A model generated the notes under the pieces. That model had not been told where the DNA came from. It ran no database searches and worked only from the letters and a program-made list of their open reading frames with translations. 64,000 nucleotides of DNA from Acidobacteriota bacterium. Its GTDB lineage: Bacteria > Acidobacteriota > Terriglobia > Terriglobales > Acidobacteriaceae. The stretch lies in the NCBI GenBank assembly GCA_021792135.1, contig JAJYVF010000005.1, positions 62,001 through 126,000 on the forward strand, given 5' to 3'. Positions 25,784 to 36,225 of the stretch are shown piece after piece (within the stretch, counting starts at the first letter, position 1; each line of letters starts with the position of its first letter). Position numbers and translations under genes: made by a program.

Positions 25784-28700
25784 ATGGCCGCAGAGAGACC
25801 CCGGCAATCTTCCAAGAGAGACGATACCCTCGCCACCGTTGCGGCCGGAGCGCACGATGCGCTCTCCCTCTTTCATCCCGTCACCCAGGCCTGGTTCCGC
25901 TCGGCGCTTGGAGAGCCGACCACTCCGCAGCGCCTCGGCTGGCCGGCGATTGCCCGCGGCGAAAGCACCCTGATCCTCGCCCCCACCGGAACCGGCAAAA
26001 CTCTGGCTGCCTTTCTCTGGTGCCTCGATCGGCTTATGCTGCATGCACCGGAGACGTCCGAACCCCGAGCCGGCGGTACGGGCGGGTCTGCCCTGACCAG
26101 GCTGAGTTCCGGTTGCGGCGTCGTCTATATCAGCCCGCTCAAGGCTCTCGCCGTCGACGTGGAGCGCAATCTCCGAACTCCGCTCGCCGGTATCGCCGAA
26201 GCGGCACGCCGCGCAAGCGTCCCTGTGCGCGCACCGGAGATCGCGATCCGCACGGGAGACACGCCCCAGCAGGAGCGCAGCCGCTTTCGGCGCCACCCGG
26301 CCGAAATCCTCGTAACTACCCCTGAATCCCTGTACCTGCTGCTCACTTCCGAATCCGCTGCCGCCCTGCGCACCGTCGACACGGTTATTGTTGACGAGAT
26401 TCACGCCCTCGTTCCCACCAAACGCGGGGCCCACCTCGCTCTTTCCCTCGAACGCCTGCAGTTCATCGCCGCGACCCCCCTCCAGCGCATCGGCCTCTCC
26501 GCCACGCAGCGACCCCTCGATGAGGTCGCGCATTTCCTGGGTGGAAATCTGGCTGGCCATCCTGAGCGACGCGACGAACCTGGCCCCCCGGCGCTCTGGC
26601 TCGCCGGAGTGGAGGTCGCCGAGTCGACGGGCCCGCATTTCCAGCCGGCTTCGTCCGGGCCGCAAAGCGCAGCGCCAACTCCCCGTCCCGTCACGATCGT
26701 CAATGCCAGTGAGCCCAAGCGCCTTGCGCTCAGAGTGGAGGTCCCCGTCGAGGACCTGGCCAGAGTCGCACAGCAGCGATCCGCTCCGGACCCCAATGCG
26801 CCGGCCAAACGCCCCTCCATCTGGAACGCGATCCCACCCCGCCTCGTCGAGATCATCGGTCAGCGCCAGTCCACGCTCATCTTCGTCAACAACCGCCGCA
26901 CCGCCGAGCGCCTCGCCGGAGCCATTAACGAACTGGCTCCCACAGACGGGCCGCCGCTCGCCCGCGCCCACCACGGCTCGCTCGCGGCGGCCCAGCGCGC
27001 CGAGATCGAGACCCAGCTGAAGAACGGCCAGATTCGCGCTGTCATCGCGACATCGTCTCTGGAACTCGGCATCGATATGGGAGCCATCGACCTGGTGATC
27101 CAGATCGAGTCGCCGCCTTCCGTCGCCAGCGGCATGCAGCGCATCGGCCGCGCCGGCCACCGTGTCGGCGTCGTCAGCGAAGGCATCATCTTTCCCAAAT
27201 ACCGCGCCGATCTGGTCGCCTGCGCGGCCGTCACCCGGGCCATGCACGAAGGCCTGGTCGAATCCACCTCCATGCTCCGCAACCCCCTCGATGTCCTCGC
27301 GCAGCAGATCGTCGCGACCGCTGCCCAGCCGCCGCGTCTCGCCCTTCCGCGCAGCAGGGGTGACCGCCCCCGAGAACCGGAAATTTCCGTCGAAGACCTT
27401 TTCACCATCGTCCGGGGAGCGGCACCCTTCACATCGCTCAGCCGCGCAGCCTTCGAAAATGTCCTCGATCTGCTTGCCGGCAAATACCCTTCCGACGAGT
27501 TTGCCGAACTGCGCCCGCGCATCACCTGGGACCGCGAGGCCAATCTCCTCAGACCTCGAGAAGGCGCAAAGAGCCTCGCAATTCTCAACGGCGGCACTAT
27601 TCCCGATCGCGGCCTCTATGGCGTCTTTCTTGCCGGCGACCACAAGAGGCCGGTCCGCGTCGGCGAACTCGATGAGGAGATGGTCTTCGAGAGCCGCGTC
27701 GGCGACGTCTTCGCCCTCGGTGCCTCCGCCTGGCGCATCGACGAAATCTCCCATGACCGCGTGCTGGTGTCGCCCGCCCCCGGTGAGCCCGGAAGAATGC
27801 CCTTCTGGCACGGCGACCTCGCCGGCCGTCCGCTGGAATTCGGCCGCCGTATCGGCGCGCTGGTCCGTGAGTTCCGGGCCCTGCCCGCAAACGCCGCCAT
27901 CAGCCGCCTCGTCCGCGAACACGACCTCTGCGTTCAGGCTGCCGAGAACCTTCTCCGCTTCCTCGCCGAGCAGGCAAATGTAACCGGTACCGTTCCAGAT
28001 GACCGCAACATCGTCGTTGAGCGCATCCGCGACGAACTCGGCGACTGGCGCATCTGCGTTCTCACCCCCTTTGGCAACCGCGTCCACACACCCTGGGCAA
28101 TGGCCGCCGCCGCGCAGATCCAGGCTCAGGGCGGCCCGCACGTCGAAACCATGAGCACCGACGACGGCTTCGTCCTGCGCTTTCCCGATGTCGAGACCGC
28201 CCCCGAATCCGCAGTCCTGTTCCCCGACCCCGGCGTAGCCACCGATCTGGTCGTGCACCAGCTCAGCGCAACCTCGCTCTTCACCGCCAAATTCCGCGAA
28301 GCCTCCGCCCGCGCACTCCTGCTGCCGCGTCGCCGCATGCAGGGCCGCGCTCCCCTCTGGCAGCAGCGCAAACGCGCCTCCGATCTGCTCGCCGTGGCTT
28401 CGCGCTATCCGTCTTTCCCCATGCTGCTCGAAGCGCATCGCGAATGCCTCCGCGACACCTTCGACATGCCTGCGCTCGTCGACGTGCTGCGCTCGATCAA
28501 GGTGGGTGAGATTCAGGTCCACACCGTGGACACTCCGAAGCCCTCACCCTTCGCCGCTTCGCTTCTCTTCGGCTATGTTGGGAATTTCATCTATGAGGGC
28601 GACGCTCCCCTTGCGGAACGCCGCGCCGCCGCGCTTTCCATCGACCAGAGCCAGTTGCGCGACCTCCTCGGCGAGGCCGATCTGCGCGACCTCCTCGATC

Positions 28701-30565
28701 CCGATTCCATCGCCGAAGTCGAACAGCAGCTTCAGCTTCTGAACGAGACGCAGCGAGCGCGCTCCGCCGACGCGATCCACGACCTCCTGCTCCGCCTCGG
28801 CGATCTCTCCCTCCAGGAGCTGTCGCCGCGCCTCGCCGCCCCGAACCTGCTGGCAGCCGTTGACGACCTGGCCCGCTCCCGCCGCGTTCTTCATGTCAAC
28901 ATCGCCGACCAGGAGCGCTTCATCGCTGTTGAGGACGCCGCGCGCTATCGCGATGCACTCAGGATTCCTCTGCCTCCCGGAGTTCCCAAGGCTCTGCTCC
29001 ACTCCGTCGCTGCGCCCGTTCTCGAGCTTGTCCGCCGCTATGCCCGAACCCACGGGCCCTTCACCCGCGAAGAGGCCGCGGCTCGCTTCGGCCTTAATCC
29101 GCTGGCTGTCGAAGCAGCTCTGCGTCAGCTGGTTATCGACGGCCGCGTCCTCGAAGGCGGGTTCCGCCCCGGAGGGGCACACCGCGAATGGTGCGATGTC
29201 GAATCCCTCCGCCTCATCCGCCAGAAGTCACTGGCGCGGCTAAGAAGAGAAATCGAGCCTGTCGACCAGCGCCTGCTGGCCCGCCTGCAAACTCACTGGC
29301 AGGGCGTGCTCCAGAAGCGTCGTGGTCTCGATGCTCTGCTCGATACCATCGAATCTCTCCAGGGCGCACCGCTCCCGGCCTCGCTGCTGGAGTCGCAGAT
29401 CCTTCCCGCGCGCATCGCCCGTTATTCCCCCGCCGATCTCGACACACTCATCGCCGCCGGAGAAATCGCCTGGTGTGGCTTCGACTCCCTCGGCGAACGC
29501 GACGGCCGCATCGCTCTCTATCTCGCCGATCGAATCACCGAACTCTTCCCGCCGCGTTCCGCCCCCGCGGAGCCCCTCGGACCTCGCGAAGAAGCGATCC
29601 TTGCGCAGCTTGCCCGGGGCGGCGCGATGTTCTTCGCGCAGTTGCACGAAGCGGTCGGTGGCGGCTATCCGGGCGAAACCGTCGACGCTCTGTGGAGCCT
29701 CGTCTGGCGCGGGCTCGTCACCAACGACACCTTCCACGCACTCCGCGCCTGGGTTGAAAAACCGGCTGCCTCCCGCACATCGAAACACCAGCAAAACCAG
29801 CCCGCGTTCCGTTCGCGCCGCACGACCCCTCCCAGCGCCCAGGGCCGATGGAGTCTCGTTCCTGCCAGCAACTGCAGCACGCCCGCTGCGCAGACCTCCT
29901 GGTCGCACGCCATCGCGCTCCAGCTCCTGCATCGCTACGGTGTCCTTACCCGCGAAACCGCGGCCCAGGAGAATCTTCCCGGCGGCTTCAGTGCGGTCTA
30001 CGAGGTTCTGAAAGCTCTTGAGGGAAGCGGCCGCATCCGCCGCGGCTATTTTGTCGCCGGACCTGGCGCCGCGCAGTTCGCCCTGCCAGCCGCGGTCGAT
30101 CTTCTCCGATCGCTGCGTAATCCGGCCCCGGAAAATTCCGAGATGGTTGCCCTCGCCGCAGCCGATCCCGCCAATCCCTGGGGCAGTATCCTGCGCTGGC
30201 CCGAGCCGGAATCAGCCACCGATGGCGTGCCTTCGCTCAGCCGCAGCGTGGGCGCAACCGTCATCCTCCGCAACGGTGAACCGGCCGCCTACCTGCGCCG
30301 CAATAATCCCGCCATCCAGGTCTTTCTGCCGGCCGACGAGCCGGACCGCTCCGCCGCGGCCCGCGACCTGGCCACCTTCCTCGCGAATTGTGCTCAGGAA
30401 CAGTTACAAAATCCCTCCACGCGTCGCCATGGAGGCCTGCTCATCGATACCATCAATGGTCAGCCGGCGCACCGGCACGTGCTCGCGGAATTCCTGCGGG
30501 AGGCCGGTTTTCATCCAACGCCCCGCGGTTTTCACGTGCGTCACATGCCACAGGAGCAACCGTGA
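25784..30565 (+). CDS. lhr: Large DEAD/DEAH-box helicase Lhr
   Basis: 1593 aa, the size of full-length Lhr (about 1540 in E. coli). RecA-like domain 1 has motif I APTGTGKT (about 66-73) and motif II DEIHAL in VIVDEIHALVPTKRGAHL; domain 2 has STLIFVNNRRTAERLA, SSLELGIDMGAIDLV and motif VI MQRIGRAGHRVG. Winged-helix and Lhr-specific parts follow (the Lhr core ends near residue 870), and about 700 C-terminal residues form the extra Lhr-CTD with further winged-helix-like segments. Lhr is an ATP-dependent 3'-5' helicase implicated in DNA repair. ATG at 25784 has only a weak ribosome site. Confidence 0.93.
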   Translation: MAAERPRQSSKRDDTLATVAAGAHDALSLFHPVTQAWFRSALGEPTTPQRLGWPAIARGESTLILAPTGTGKTLAAFLWCLDRLMLHAPETSEPRAGGTGGSALTRLSSGCGVVYISPLKALAVDVERNLRTPLAGIAEAARRASVPVRAPEIAIRTGDTPQQERSRFRRHPAEILVTTPESLYLLLTSESAAALRTVDTVIVDEIHALVPTKRGAHLALSLERLQFIAATPLQRIGLSATQRPLDEVAHFLGGNLAGHPERRDEPGPPALWLAGVEVAESTGPHFQPASSGPQSAAPTPRPVTIVNASEPKRLALRVEVPVEDLARVAQQRSAPDPNAPAKRPSIWNAIPPRLVEIIGQRQSTLIFVNNRRTAERLAGAINELAPTDGPPLARAHHGSLAAAQRAEIETQLKNGQIRAVIATSSLELGIDMGAIDLVIQIESPPSVASGMQRIGRAGHRVGVVSEGIIFPKYRADLVACAAVTRAMHEGLVESTSMLRNPLDVLAQQIVATAAQPPRLALPRSRGDRPREPEISVEDLFTIVRGAAPFTSLSRAAFENVLDLLAGKYPSDEFAELRPRITWDREANLLRPREGAKSLAILNGGTIPDRGLYGVFLAGDHKRPVRVGELDEEMVFESRVGDVFALGASAWRIDEISHDRVLVSPAPGEPGRMPFWHGDLAGRPLEFGRRIGALVREFRALPANAAISRLVREHDLCVQAAENLLRFLAEQANVTGTVPDDRNIVVERIRDELGDWRICVLTPFGNRVHTPWAMAAAAQIQAQGGPHVETMSTDDGFVLRFPDVETAPESAVLFPDPGVATDLVVHQLSATSLFTAKFREASARALLLPRRRMQGRAPLWQQRKRASDLLAVASRYPSFPMLLEAHRECLRDTFDMPALVDVLRSIKVGEIQVHTVDTPKPSPFAASLLFGYVGNFIYEGDAPLAERRAAALSIDQSQLRDLLGEADLRDLLDPDSIAEVEQQLQLLNETQRARSADAIHDLLLRLGDLSLQELSPRLAAPNLLAAVDDLARSRRVLHVNIADQERFIAVEDAARYRDALRIPLPPGVPKALLHSVAAPVLELVRRYARTHGPFTREEAAARFGLNPLAVEAALRQLVIDGRVLEGGFRPGGAHREWCDVESLRLIRQKSLARLRREIEPVDQRLLARLQTHWQGVLQKRRGLDALLDTIESLQGAPLPASLLESQILPARIARYSPADLDTLIAAGEIAWCGFDSLGERDGRIALYLADRITELFPPRSAPAEPLGPREEAILAQLARGGAMFFAQLHEAVGGGYPGETVDALWSLVWRGLVTNDTFHALRAWVEKPAASRTSKHQQNQPAFRSRRTTPPSAQGRWSLVPASNCSTPAAQTSWSHAIALQLLHRYGVLTRETAAQENLPGGFSAVYEVLKALEGSGRIRRGYFVAGPGAAQFALPAAVDLLRSLRNPAPENSEMVALAAADPANPWGSILRWPEPESATDGVPSLSRSVGATVILRNGEPAAYLRRNNPAIQVFLPADEPDRSAAARDLATFLANCAQEQLQNPSTRRHGGLLIDTINGQPAHRHVLAEFLREAGFHPTPRGFHVRHMPQEQP

Positions 30566-30613
30566 CGCCTGCAGAGGGAGGATGCGGAGCACCTCCGCCC
30601 GGGCGGCTGTTCC

Positions 30614-31861
30614 TCAGTGAATTGTCTTCATCCGGCGCTGCAGGTAGTCCATCAGCAGATACTCGCCCAGCGTCTCCGGAGTCGTGAAATACGCCTTCCC
30701 CCTGCACATCTGTGTCACCTTCTGCACGAACTGCACGAGCCCGAAGTCCGACGCCAGCATGAAGGTGTTGATCATGATGTTCTGCCGCTGGCAGCGCGAC
30801 ACTTCCTCGAGCGTCTCGCTCACCACCAGCGGATCCAGTCCGAACGCATTCTTATAAATCCGCCCGTCCGGCAGCGTCAGCGCCGAAGGCTTCCCATCGG
30901 TGATCATCACGATCTGCTTCATGTCCTTGCGCTGCCGCTGCAGGATGCGCTGCGACAGCCGCAGCCCCTCGCGCGTGTTCGTGTAATACGGCCCCACCTT
31001 CACGCGCGCCAGTTGCGAGACCGGCATTTCCTCGGCCGAGTCATGAAAGAGCACCAGCGACAGCGTGTCGCCCGGATACTGCGTCCGGATGAGATGCGCC
31101 ATCGCCATCGCCACCTTCTTCGCCGGAGTAAAGCGGTCCTCGCCGTACAGGATCATCGAGTGCGAGCAGTCCAGCATCACCACCGTTGCACATGAGCTTT
31201 GATACTCCGACTGGTGCACCTGCAGATCGCTGTATTCGAGATTCAGCGGCAGCGTCAGCCCTTCGCGCGCAATCGCCGATTTGAGCGTCGCCGGAGCATC
31301 CAGGTTCAGAGTGTCGCCAAATTCGTAGGGCTGCGATCCGCCGCTGGTCTCCACGCCCGTGGCCCAGTGCCGTGTGTCGTGCCGCCCGAGACTGGCCTTG
31401 CCCAGCGATCCGAGAAGATCCCGCAGAGCCTTGTATCCCAGAAAGTCCAGGCTCTTGTCCGTCACCTCAAACCGCGCTTCCGTCAGCCGACTGCCCAGTT
31501 CTCCCGCCCTCTGCGCAATCTGCGCAGAATCCTGCGACTGATTCATCGGCTGCTCGGTGGAAATGTAGTTCTCCCGTTCCATCCGCTCGATCAGCCTGTC
31601 AATCAGCTCATCCAGTTGCCCCTCGGCTGCCATCTGATCGATCTTCTGCTGGATGGCATCGTCAAACGCATCCCCCGATTCAAGCGCCCGCCGCAGCGCC
31701 TCGCGCAGATCGTCGAGCGTCTGCTGCAGATCCTGGAACTCCGCATAGGGATTCTGAAAGCCCGAGTCCAGCAGATAGTCGGCAAGCGCCCTGAGCAGAT
31801 CCTCCATGCTGATCTCGCTGGCCAGATCGCCCGTGAACTTCGTGTACCGAACGCTCTTCAT
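30614..31861 (-). CDS. VWA-domain protein (CoxE/BatA-like partner of MoxR ATPase)
   Basis: 415 aa. The N-terminal 220 residues are helical and very acidic. The C-terminal von Willebrand A domain starts at about 225 with the MIDAS motif D231-C-S-H-S-M and ends with [15 protein letters not shown]. Further MIDAS-type residues sit in DSAEEMP and MITDGKPSA. There is no signal peptide or membrane segment, so it acts in the cytoplasm. It is downstream of, and probably co-transcribed with, the ChlI/MoxR-type AAA+ gene; such pairs act as a chaperone-like ATPase with its VWA adaptor. Its targets are not known. Confidence 0.82.
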   Translation of the reverse strand: MKSVRYTKFTGDLASEISMEDLLRALADYLLDSGFQNPYAEFQDLQQTLDDLREALRRALESGDAFDDAIQQKIDQMAAEGQLDELIDRLIERMERENYISTEQPMNQSQDSAQIAQRAGELGSRLTEARFEVTDKSLDFLGYKALRDLLGSLGKASLGRHDTRHWATGVETSGGSQPYEFGDTLNLDAPATLKSAIAREGLTLPLNLEYSDLQVHQSEYQSSCATVVMLDCSHSMILYGEDRFTPAKKVAMAMAHLIRTQYPGDTLSLVLFHDSAEEMPVSQLARVKVGPYYTNTREGLRLSQRILQRQRKDMKQIVMITDGKPSALTLPDGRIYKNAFGLDPLVVSETLEEVSRCQRQNIMINTFMLASDFGLVQFVQKVTQMCRGKAYFTTPETLGEYLLMDYLQRRMKTIH

Positions 31862-31991
31862 CGCTTCCTGCCCTCAGCGGAGCCCTTCAGGTTTCTGTGT
31901 TTCACCGCCAGGTCCTCACTCGCCGGCTCGCGACCTTCTAAGCCGCTCACTCGTTACAGACAGCCCGACGCTCTACGCTGAACGCTATCGG

Positions 31992-33587
31992 CTAGTTAAA
32001 ACTTCCCCGCCTCGATCGCCGCGACTGCCACTGCTCGTACTCCTGTTCAGGCTGCGCGCGCTCCGGCCGCTCCGGCTTCTCCCCGCCGCGCCGGTGCGCT
32101 GCAAAGCTGCGCTCCTCATTCCGGCTGATGCGACGGTGCGAGCACATCCCTTCCAGCAGGAACTCCGCCGCCGCGATTACACTTTCCGGCGCATCCCCGG
32201 CCTTCACTCCCAGCGGCGCCAGCTTCTCCATCAATCCCTGAATCTGCTTCAGTTGGTCCATCGTGGCTTTGGCGCCCTGCTCGTCGGAGATCTTCACCGT
32301 CCCGCCCAGGTTGAACCACTGCTCGATCTGCTGCATATTCACATCCCCCAGGTATTTGTCGAACACCTTGCCGATCGCCGTGCGCACGATCTCCCGCACC
32401 ACCGTATCGGCTCCCTTCATCTCGCCTTCGTACTCCAGCTCGAGTTTGCCCGTGATTCCCGGCAGAGCCGTATACAGGTCGCCCACCCGCGGCACCACCC
32501 GCGACTCGCCGTGCAGCAGCGCCCGCCGCTCCGCATTGGAGACAGCGAGCTCGAGAGTAGCAATCGGCAGCCGCTGGCTGACGCCGCTGCGCTTGTCTAC
32601 CTTCTTGTCTTCGCGCGCCGTGAATGCCACCTGCTCGATGACCTCTCGCAGATGGTGCGGGACCTCCGCCTCGCCCAGTTCCCTTTCAGTCCACGCCTCC
32701 TGGGTGGTGATGGCGATACCCTCCTCCAGCGTCTCGGGATAATGCGTGCGAATCTCCGATCCGATGCGATCCTTGAGCGGCGTCACAATCTTTCCGCGCG
32801 CTGTGTAATCCTCGGGATTTGCGCTGAACACCAGCGCCACATCCAGCTCCAGCCGCACCGGGTAGCCCTTTATCTGCACATCGCCTTCCTGCATGATGTT
32901 GAACAGCGCTACCTGGATCTTGCCTGCCAGATCCGGCAGTTCGTTTACGGCGAAGATCCCGTGGTTGGCCCGCGGCAGCAGCCCGTAGTGCATGGTCATC
33001 TCGCTCGCCAGATCATGCCCCCCGCGCGCCGCCTTGATCGGATCCAGATCGCCAATCAGATCAGCGACCGTCACGTCCGGCGTGGCCAGCTTTTCCACGT
33101 AGCGCTCGTCCCGCGACATCCACCCCAGCGGCGTCGCATCGCCCTGCTCCATGATCAGATCGCGGCAGCGCCGGCACAGCGGCAGATACGGATTGTCGCG
33201 GATCTCGCAGCCGCCGACACAGGGCACATATTCGTCCAGCAGCGCCGTCAGTGAGCGCAGAATCCGGCTCTTTGCCTGCCCGCGCAGCCCCAGCAGAATG
33301 AAGTTCTGCCGCGACAGCACGGCATTCACAATCTGGGGCACCACCGTGTCTTCGTACCCGATGATGCCTGGAAAGATCGTCTCCTTCGCCTTCAGCCGCG
33401 CAATCAGGTTCTCGCGCATCTCGTCTTTCACCGTGCGCGCGCGCAGTTTCGCCTCCCTGAAATCGCGGCTCGCGCGCAGTTCGCCAAGAGTCTGCGGCAG
33501 GTGCGCCGCCGTGGCATCACGCTGCTCAGCGCGCGAATGCTGCAGATTACGAGCGGACTGGTCCGAACCGGTCTGTCGAGTAGCCAT
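31992..33587 (-). CDS. MoxR/ChlI-like AAA+ ATPase
   Basis: 531 aa. The AAA+ core (about 70-350) has an unusual P-loop, GLRGQAKS at 100-107, and the Walker B region reads GIFAVNELPDL, with Asn where Asp is usual. FSANPEDYT is sensor 1 and a Cys-rich insert (CVGGCE ... LCRRC, about 122-141) could bind zinc. These variations occur across this Mg-chelatase-subunit-I-like family, so they do not prove loss of activity. The C-terminal about 60 residues are charged and disordered. It lies 130 bases upstream of the VWA gene in the same direction. Confidence 0.82.
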   Translation of the reverse strand: MATRQTGSDQSARNLQHSRAEQRDATAAHLPQTLGELRASRDFREAKLRARTVKDEMRENLIARLKAKETIFPGIIGYEDTVVPQIVNAVLSRQNFILLGLRGQAKSRILRSLTALLDEYVPCVGGCEIRDNPYLPLCRRCRDLIMEQGDATPLGWMSRDERYVEKLATPDVTVADLIGDLDPIKAARGGHDLASEMTMHYGLLPRANHGIFAVNELPDLAGKIQVALFNIMQEGDVQIKGYPVRLELDVALVFSANPEDYTARGKIVTPLKDRIGSEIRTHYPETLEEGIAITTQEAWTERELGEAEVPHHLREVIEQVAFTAREDKKVDKRSGVSQRLPIATLELAVSNAERRALLHGESRVVPRVGDLYTALPGITGKLELEYEGEMKGADTVVREIVRTAIGKVFDKYLGDVNMQQIEQWFNLGGTVKISDEQGAKATMDQLKQIQGLMEKLAPLGVKAGDAPESVIAAAEFLLEGMCSHRRISRNEERSFAAHRRGGEKPERPERAQPEQEYEQWQSRRSRRGSFN

Positions 33588-33657
33588 GGTAGTTGGTGTC
33601 CTCTAGCTCCTGTTTCCCGTTAGATGCTGCCGCACCCGCCTGGCTCCGGCGAGTTCC

Positions 33658-34248
33658 CTATGCGACTGGTCCGTCACTCGCCCGGGCGGCACTGCGCAGC
33701 TGCGGCAGCACGTCGTAATAGAACTCCCGCAGCCGTGCTGTTCGTTCCGCGTCCGACCGGCTTCCCAGCAGCAGCTGTTTGAAGCCCAGATCCGACGGCA
33801 GTGCATCTGCCAATTGAAAGGCCACCGGCTCGTTCAGGTCCAGATGCGTCACGGCGTCCGCAATCCCGGCCAGATGCAGCGTCTCAAAGTGCAGTGCCGC
33901 GCATTCCTCCCGGTCCTGCCTGGTGGATGAGTTGCCCACGTCGTCGAAGAAATCCACATCGGCCTGCAGAAAGCTCCGCGACTCATCCAGGCCCTCAATC
34001 TCGAAGCGCCGGACCCCCTCGCACAGAATATCCATCCTCCCGTCCGGGTACCGCTCCACCACGCGCACGATTCTGGCTGTACAGCCGATCAGCGCCATCT
34101 CAGTCCGCTCGGCCCGCACCACTCCGAAGGGCCTGTCGTCCTTCAGGCATTCCCCAACCATCTCCCGATACCGCTCCTCAAAGATGTGCAGCGGCAGCGC
34201 CGAACCGGGAAAAATCACCGTGTCCAGCGGGAAGAGGGGAATTCTCAT
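33658..34248 (-). CDS. Stand-alone Lon N-terminal (LON substrate-binding) domain protein
   Basis: 196 aa from ATG 34248 (MRIPLFPLDTVIFPG). The PUA-like Lon N-domain is complete: PLHIFEERYREMV, then GVVRAERTEM, GCTARIVRVVERYPDGRMDILCEGVRRFEI, and a helical second half. No AAA+ or protease domain follows, so this is the short YcaC/PVF-like LON family found near but separate from protease Lon. Its role is thought to be substrate or peptide binding but is not established. Confidence 0.82.
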   Translation of the reverse strand: MRIPLFPLDTVIFPGSALPLHIFEERYREMVGECLKDDRPFGVVRAERTEMALIGCTARIVRVVERYPDGRMDILCEGVRRFEIEGLDESRSFLQADVDFFDDVGNSSTRQDREECAALHFETLHLAGIADAVTHLDLNEPVAFQLADALPSDLGFKQLLLGSRSDAERTARLREFYYDVLPQLRSAARASDGPVA

Positions 34249-34338
34249 GATTGTGACATTATGCGCGTCCTTGCGCGGCTGCGCGTAAGATCGGACGCCA
34301 AACGGGAAATATCCACCGGGTGCCACATCGCCCCGCAT

Positions 34339-34656
34339 CTACTCCGGAACCTCCATCTCGTCCAGCATCGCCTGCATCTCCCGCAGGGCGTGCTGGTTAC
34401 CGGTGCGACGCGCGCAGGCAATGCCATCCGCCAGCCGCTGTTTGGCTTCCGCCTCGCGGCCCGCTCTGGCCAGCGTCTGCGCAGCCATGAAATACCCCGC
34501 GGTATAGTCGGGATGCTCGCTCCGCAGCCGGTCGAACTCGCCCATGGCCGCCTCGGTTTCGCCGTGTCCCGCGTATTCCATTGCCAACCCGTAACGAGCC
34601 AGTGCGTTGCGCGGCTCCTGCTCCAGAATCTCCCTCAGACTTGCGATTTTGTCCAT
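34339..34656 (-). CDS. Small TPR protein
   Basis: 105 aa from ATG 34656 with GGAGAGG upstream. Two to three tetratricopeptide repeats are seen: ALARYGLAMEYAGHGETEAAMGEF, TAGYFMAAQTLARAGREAEAKQRLADGI, and a terminal helix pair. It is soluble, with no signal peptide. It probably mediates protein-protein contacts. It precedes the LON-domain gene by 90 bases on the same strand. Confidence 0.7.
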   Translation of the reverse strand: MDKIASLREILEQEPRNALARYGLAMEYAGHGETEAAMGEFDRLRSEHPDYTAGYFMAAQTLARAGREAEAKQRLADGIACARRTGNQHALREMQAMLDEMEVPE

Positions 34657-34842
34657 CAGCCGGTCCTCTCCATGCCCCTTTATCATTTCCTGGCGCCGGC
34701 CTCGCGCGCAAAGTCCGGTGCCCCTTTCTGTTGCGGGGGCCTTGTTGCTGTCTCTGCGCGCTCAGCGCCAGGCGCCGCTCTTTGCACCCAATGCTCTCCG
34801 CCGATTAAGGTAGTAGTTGAGCCTGCTCTGAAGGAGAACCGC

Positions 34843-35370
34843 ATGGAGCTGAGTGGACCCGCGCTGCCCGCGCGCACGGTAGCCCATTCGCAGTCGGAGA
34901 TGACCGAGCTGATCCTGCCCAACGACACCAACACACTGGGCAATCTGCTCGGTGGCCGGCTGATGAACTTCATCGACCTGGTGGGCGCCATGGCCGCCTT
35001 TCGTCACGCCCGCAGCCATGTCGTCACTGCCTCCATGGAGCACATTGACTTCATCGCGCCGGTTCATGTGGGCGATCTGCTCATCCTCAAGTCCTCGCTG
35101 AATCGCGCCTTCCGCACATCCATGGAGGTCGGCGTCAAGGTTTGGGTGGAAAACGCGCTGGCTGGCGTCCACCATCACGTCGCCTCGGCCTACCTGACCT
35201 TCGTCGCCATCGATCAGCAGGGGCGGCGAGTCCCTGTACCGCCACTCCAGCCCGAAACCGAAGAGGAGATGCGCCGTTTCGAAGACGCAGGCCGCCGGCG
35301 CGAAATGCGCGAAGCCGAAGCCCGGCGCCGGCGTATCCCAAAATTTGAGGCCTCACCCATCAAGGCATAA
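34843..35370 (+). CDS. Acyl-CoA thioesterase (hotdog fold, YciA/BACH-like)
   Basis: 175 aa from ATG 34843 with AAGGAG upstream. The hotdog domain shows the family start MTELILPNDTNTLGNLLGGRLM, with the N/D-x-x-G-x-x-x-GG pattern, then VTASMEHIDFIAPVHVGDLL and a second strand set with STSM-like (RTSMEVGVKVW). It cleaves acyl-CoA to fatty acid and CoA in the cytoplasm. The C-terminal 40 residues are a charged helix. The mrp gene starts 19 bases later. Confidence 0.87.
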   Translation: MELSGPALPARTVAHSQSEMTELILPNDTNTLGNLLGGRLMNFIDLVGAMAAFRHARSHVVTASMEHIDFIAPVHVGDLLILKSSLNRAFRTSMEVGVKVWVENALAGVHHHVASAYLTFVAIDQQGRRVPVPPLQPETEEEMRRFEDAGRRREMREAEARRRRIPKFEASPIKA

Positions 35371-35389
35371 GTACTGAGAGGATCTGAAC

Positions 35390-36220
35390 ATGGCGCATGC
35401 ACCCACTCCCCCGCCCCCTGCCGCAATCCCCGGAGTTAGATCCATCGTTGCCATCGGCTCCGGCAAGGGCGGCGTCGGCAAAACCACTCTGGCCGTCAAT
35501 CTGGCCATCGCGCTCGCCCGCCTCGGCCGTCGTGTCGGTCTCATCGATGCCGATATCTACGGACCCAACGTGCCGCTCATGCTCGGCACCACGCGCCAGC
35601 CGCGCGTCCGCGAAAACAATCAGATCGAGCCCAATCTCGCTCACGGCGTCAAGGTGATCTCCATCGGTTTCATTTCTCCTGGAGACAAGCCGCTGGTCAT
35701 GCGCGGGCCCATGCTGCACCAGATCATCCGCCAGTTCCTGCAGCAGGTCGACTGGGGTGAGCTCGACATCCTCCTCATCGATCTGCCGCCCGGCACCGGC
35801 GACGTGGTCATCTCGCTGGTGCAGACCGTGCCCCTCACCGGAGCTATCGTCGTTTCCACTCCCTCCGACGTCTCGCTCCAGGATGCGCGCAAGGCGATTG
35901 AGATGTTCCACCAGGTCAATGTCGAAGTCCTCGGCATCGTCGAGAACATGAGCCACTTTACCTGCCCCCATTGCCACAAGGAGATCGATATCTTCTCCCG
36001 CGGCGGAGCGGAGCGCACGGCAAAGCAGTTCAATATTCCTTTCCTGGGCTCCGTCGAGCTGCTTCCCGAAATCCGTCATGGCGGCGACACCGGACTGCCC
36101 GTTGCTCTCGCTGGTCCCGAGTCGGCGCACGCCGCGCAGTTCTATGCCATTGCCACCCTCCTCGCGGAAAACGCCCTCGCCCGGGCCGCTAAAAGCGAGA
36201 GCATCTTCGAAATCAGCTAA
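35390..36220 (+). CDS. mrp: Mrp/ApbC-type P-loop iron-sulfur carrier ATPase
   Basis: 276 aa. Deviant Walker A GKGGVGKTT at 25-33 and LIDLPPGTGD are diagnostic for the Mrp/NBP35 family; switch I is DADIYGPNVP. The C-P-H-C motif near residue 196 is the bridging [4Fe-4S] site. It helps to deliver Fe-S clusters to apoproteins. The usual N-terminal DUF59/MIP18 domain is lacking, so it is the short form. A 12-bp-stem hairpin lies immediately downstream. Confidence 0.93.
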   Translation: MAHAPTPPPPAAIPGVRSIVAIGSGKGGVGKTTLAVNLAIALARLGRRVGLIDADIYGPNVPLMLGTTRQPRVRENNQIEPNLAHGVKVISIGFISPGDKPLVMRGPMLHQIIRQFLQQVDWGELDILLIDLPPGTGDVVISLVQTVPLTGAIVVSTPSDVSLQDARKAIEMFHQVNVEVLGIVENMSHFTCPHCHKEIDIFSRGGAERTAKQFNIPFLGSVELLPEIRHGGDTGLPVALAGPESAHAAQFYAIATLLAENALARAAKSESIFEIS

Positions 36221-36225
36221 CCGGG

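Noticed and set aside
25772-28522. 916-codon minus-strand frame opposite lhr
   Set aside because: Same GC-skew artefact; the plus strand encodes all Lhr helicase motifs.
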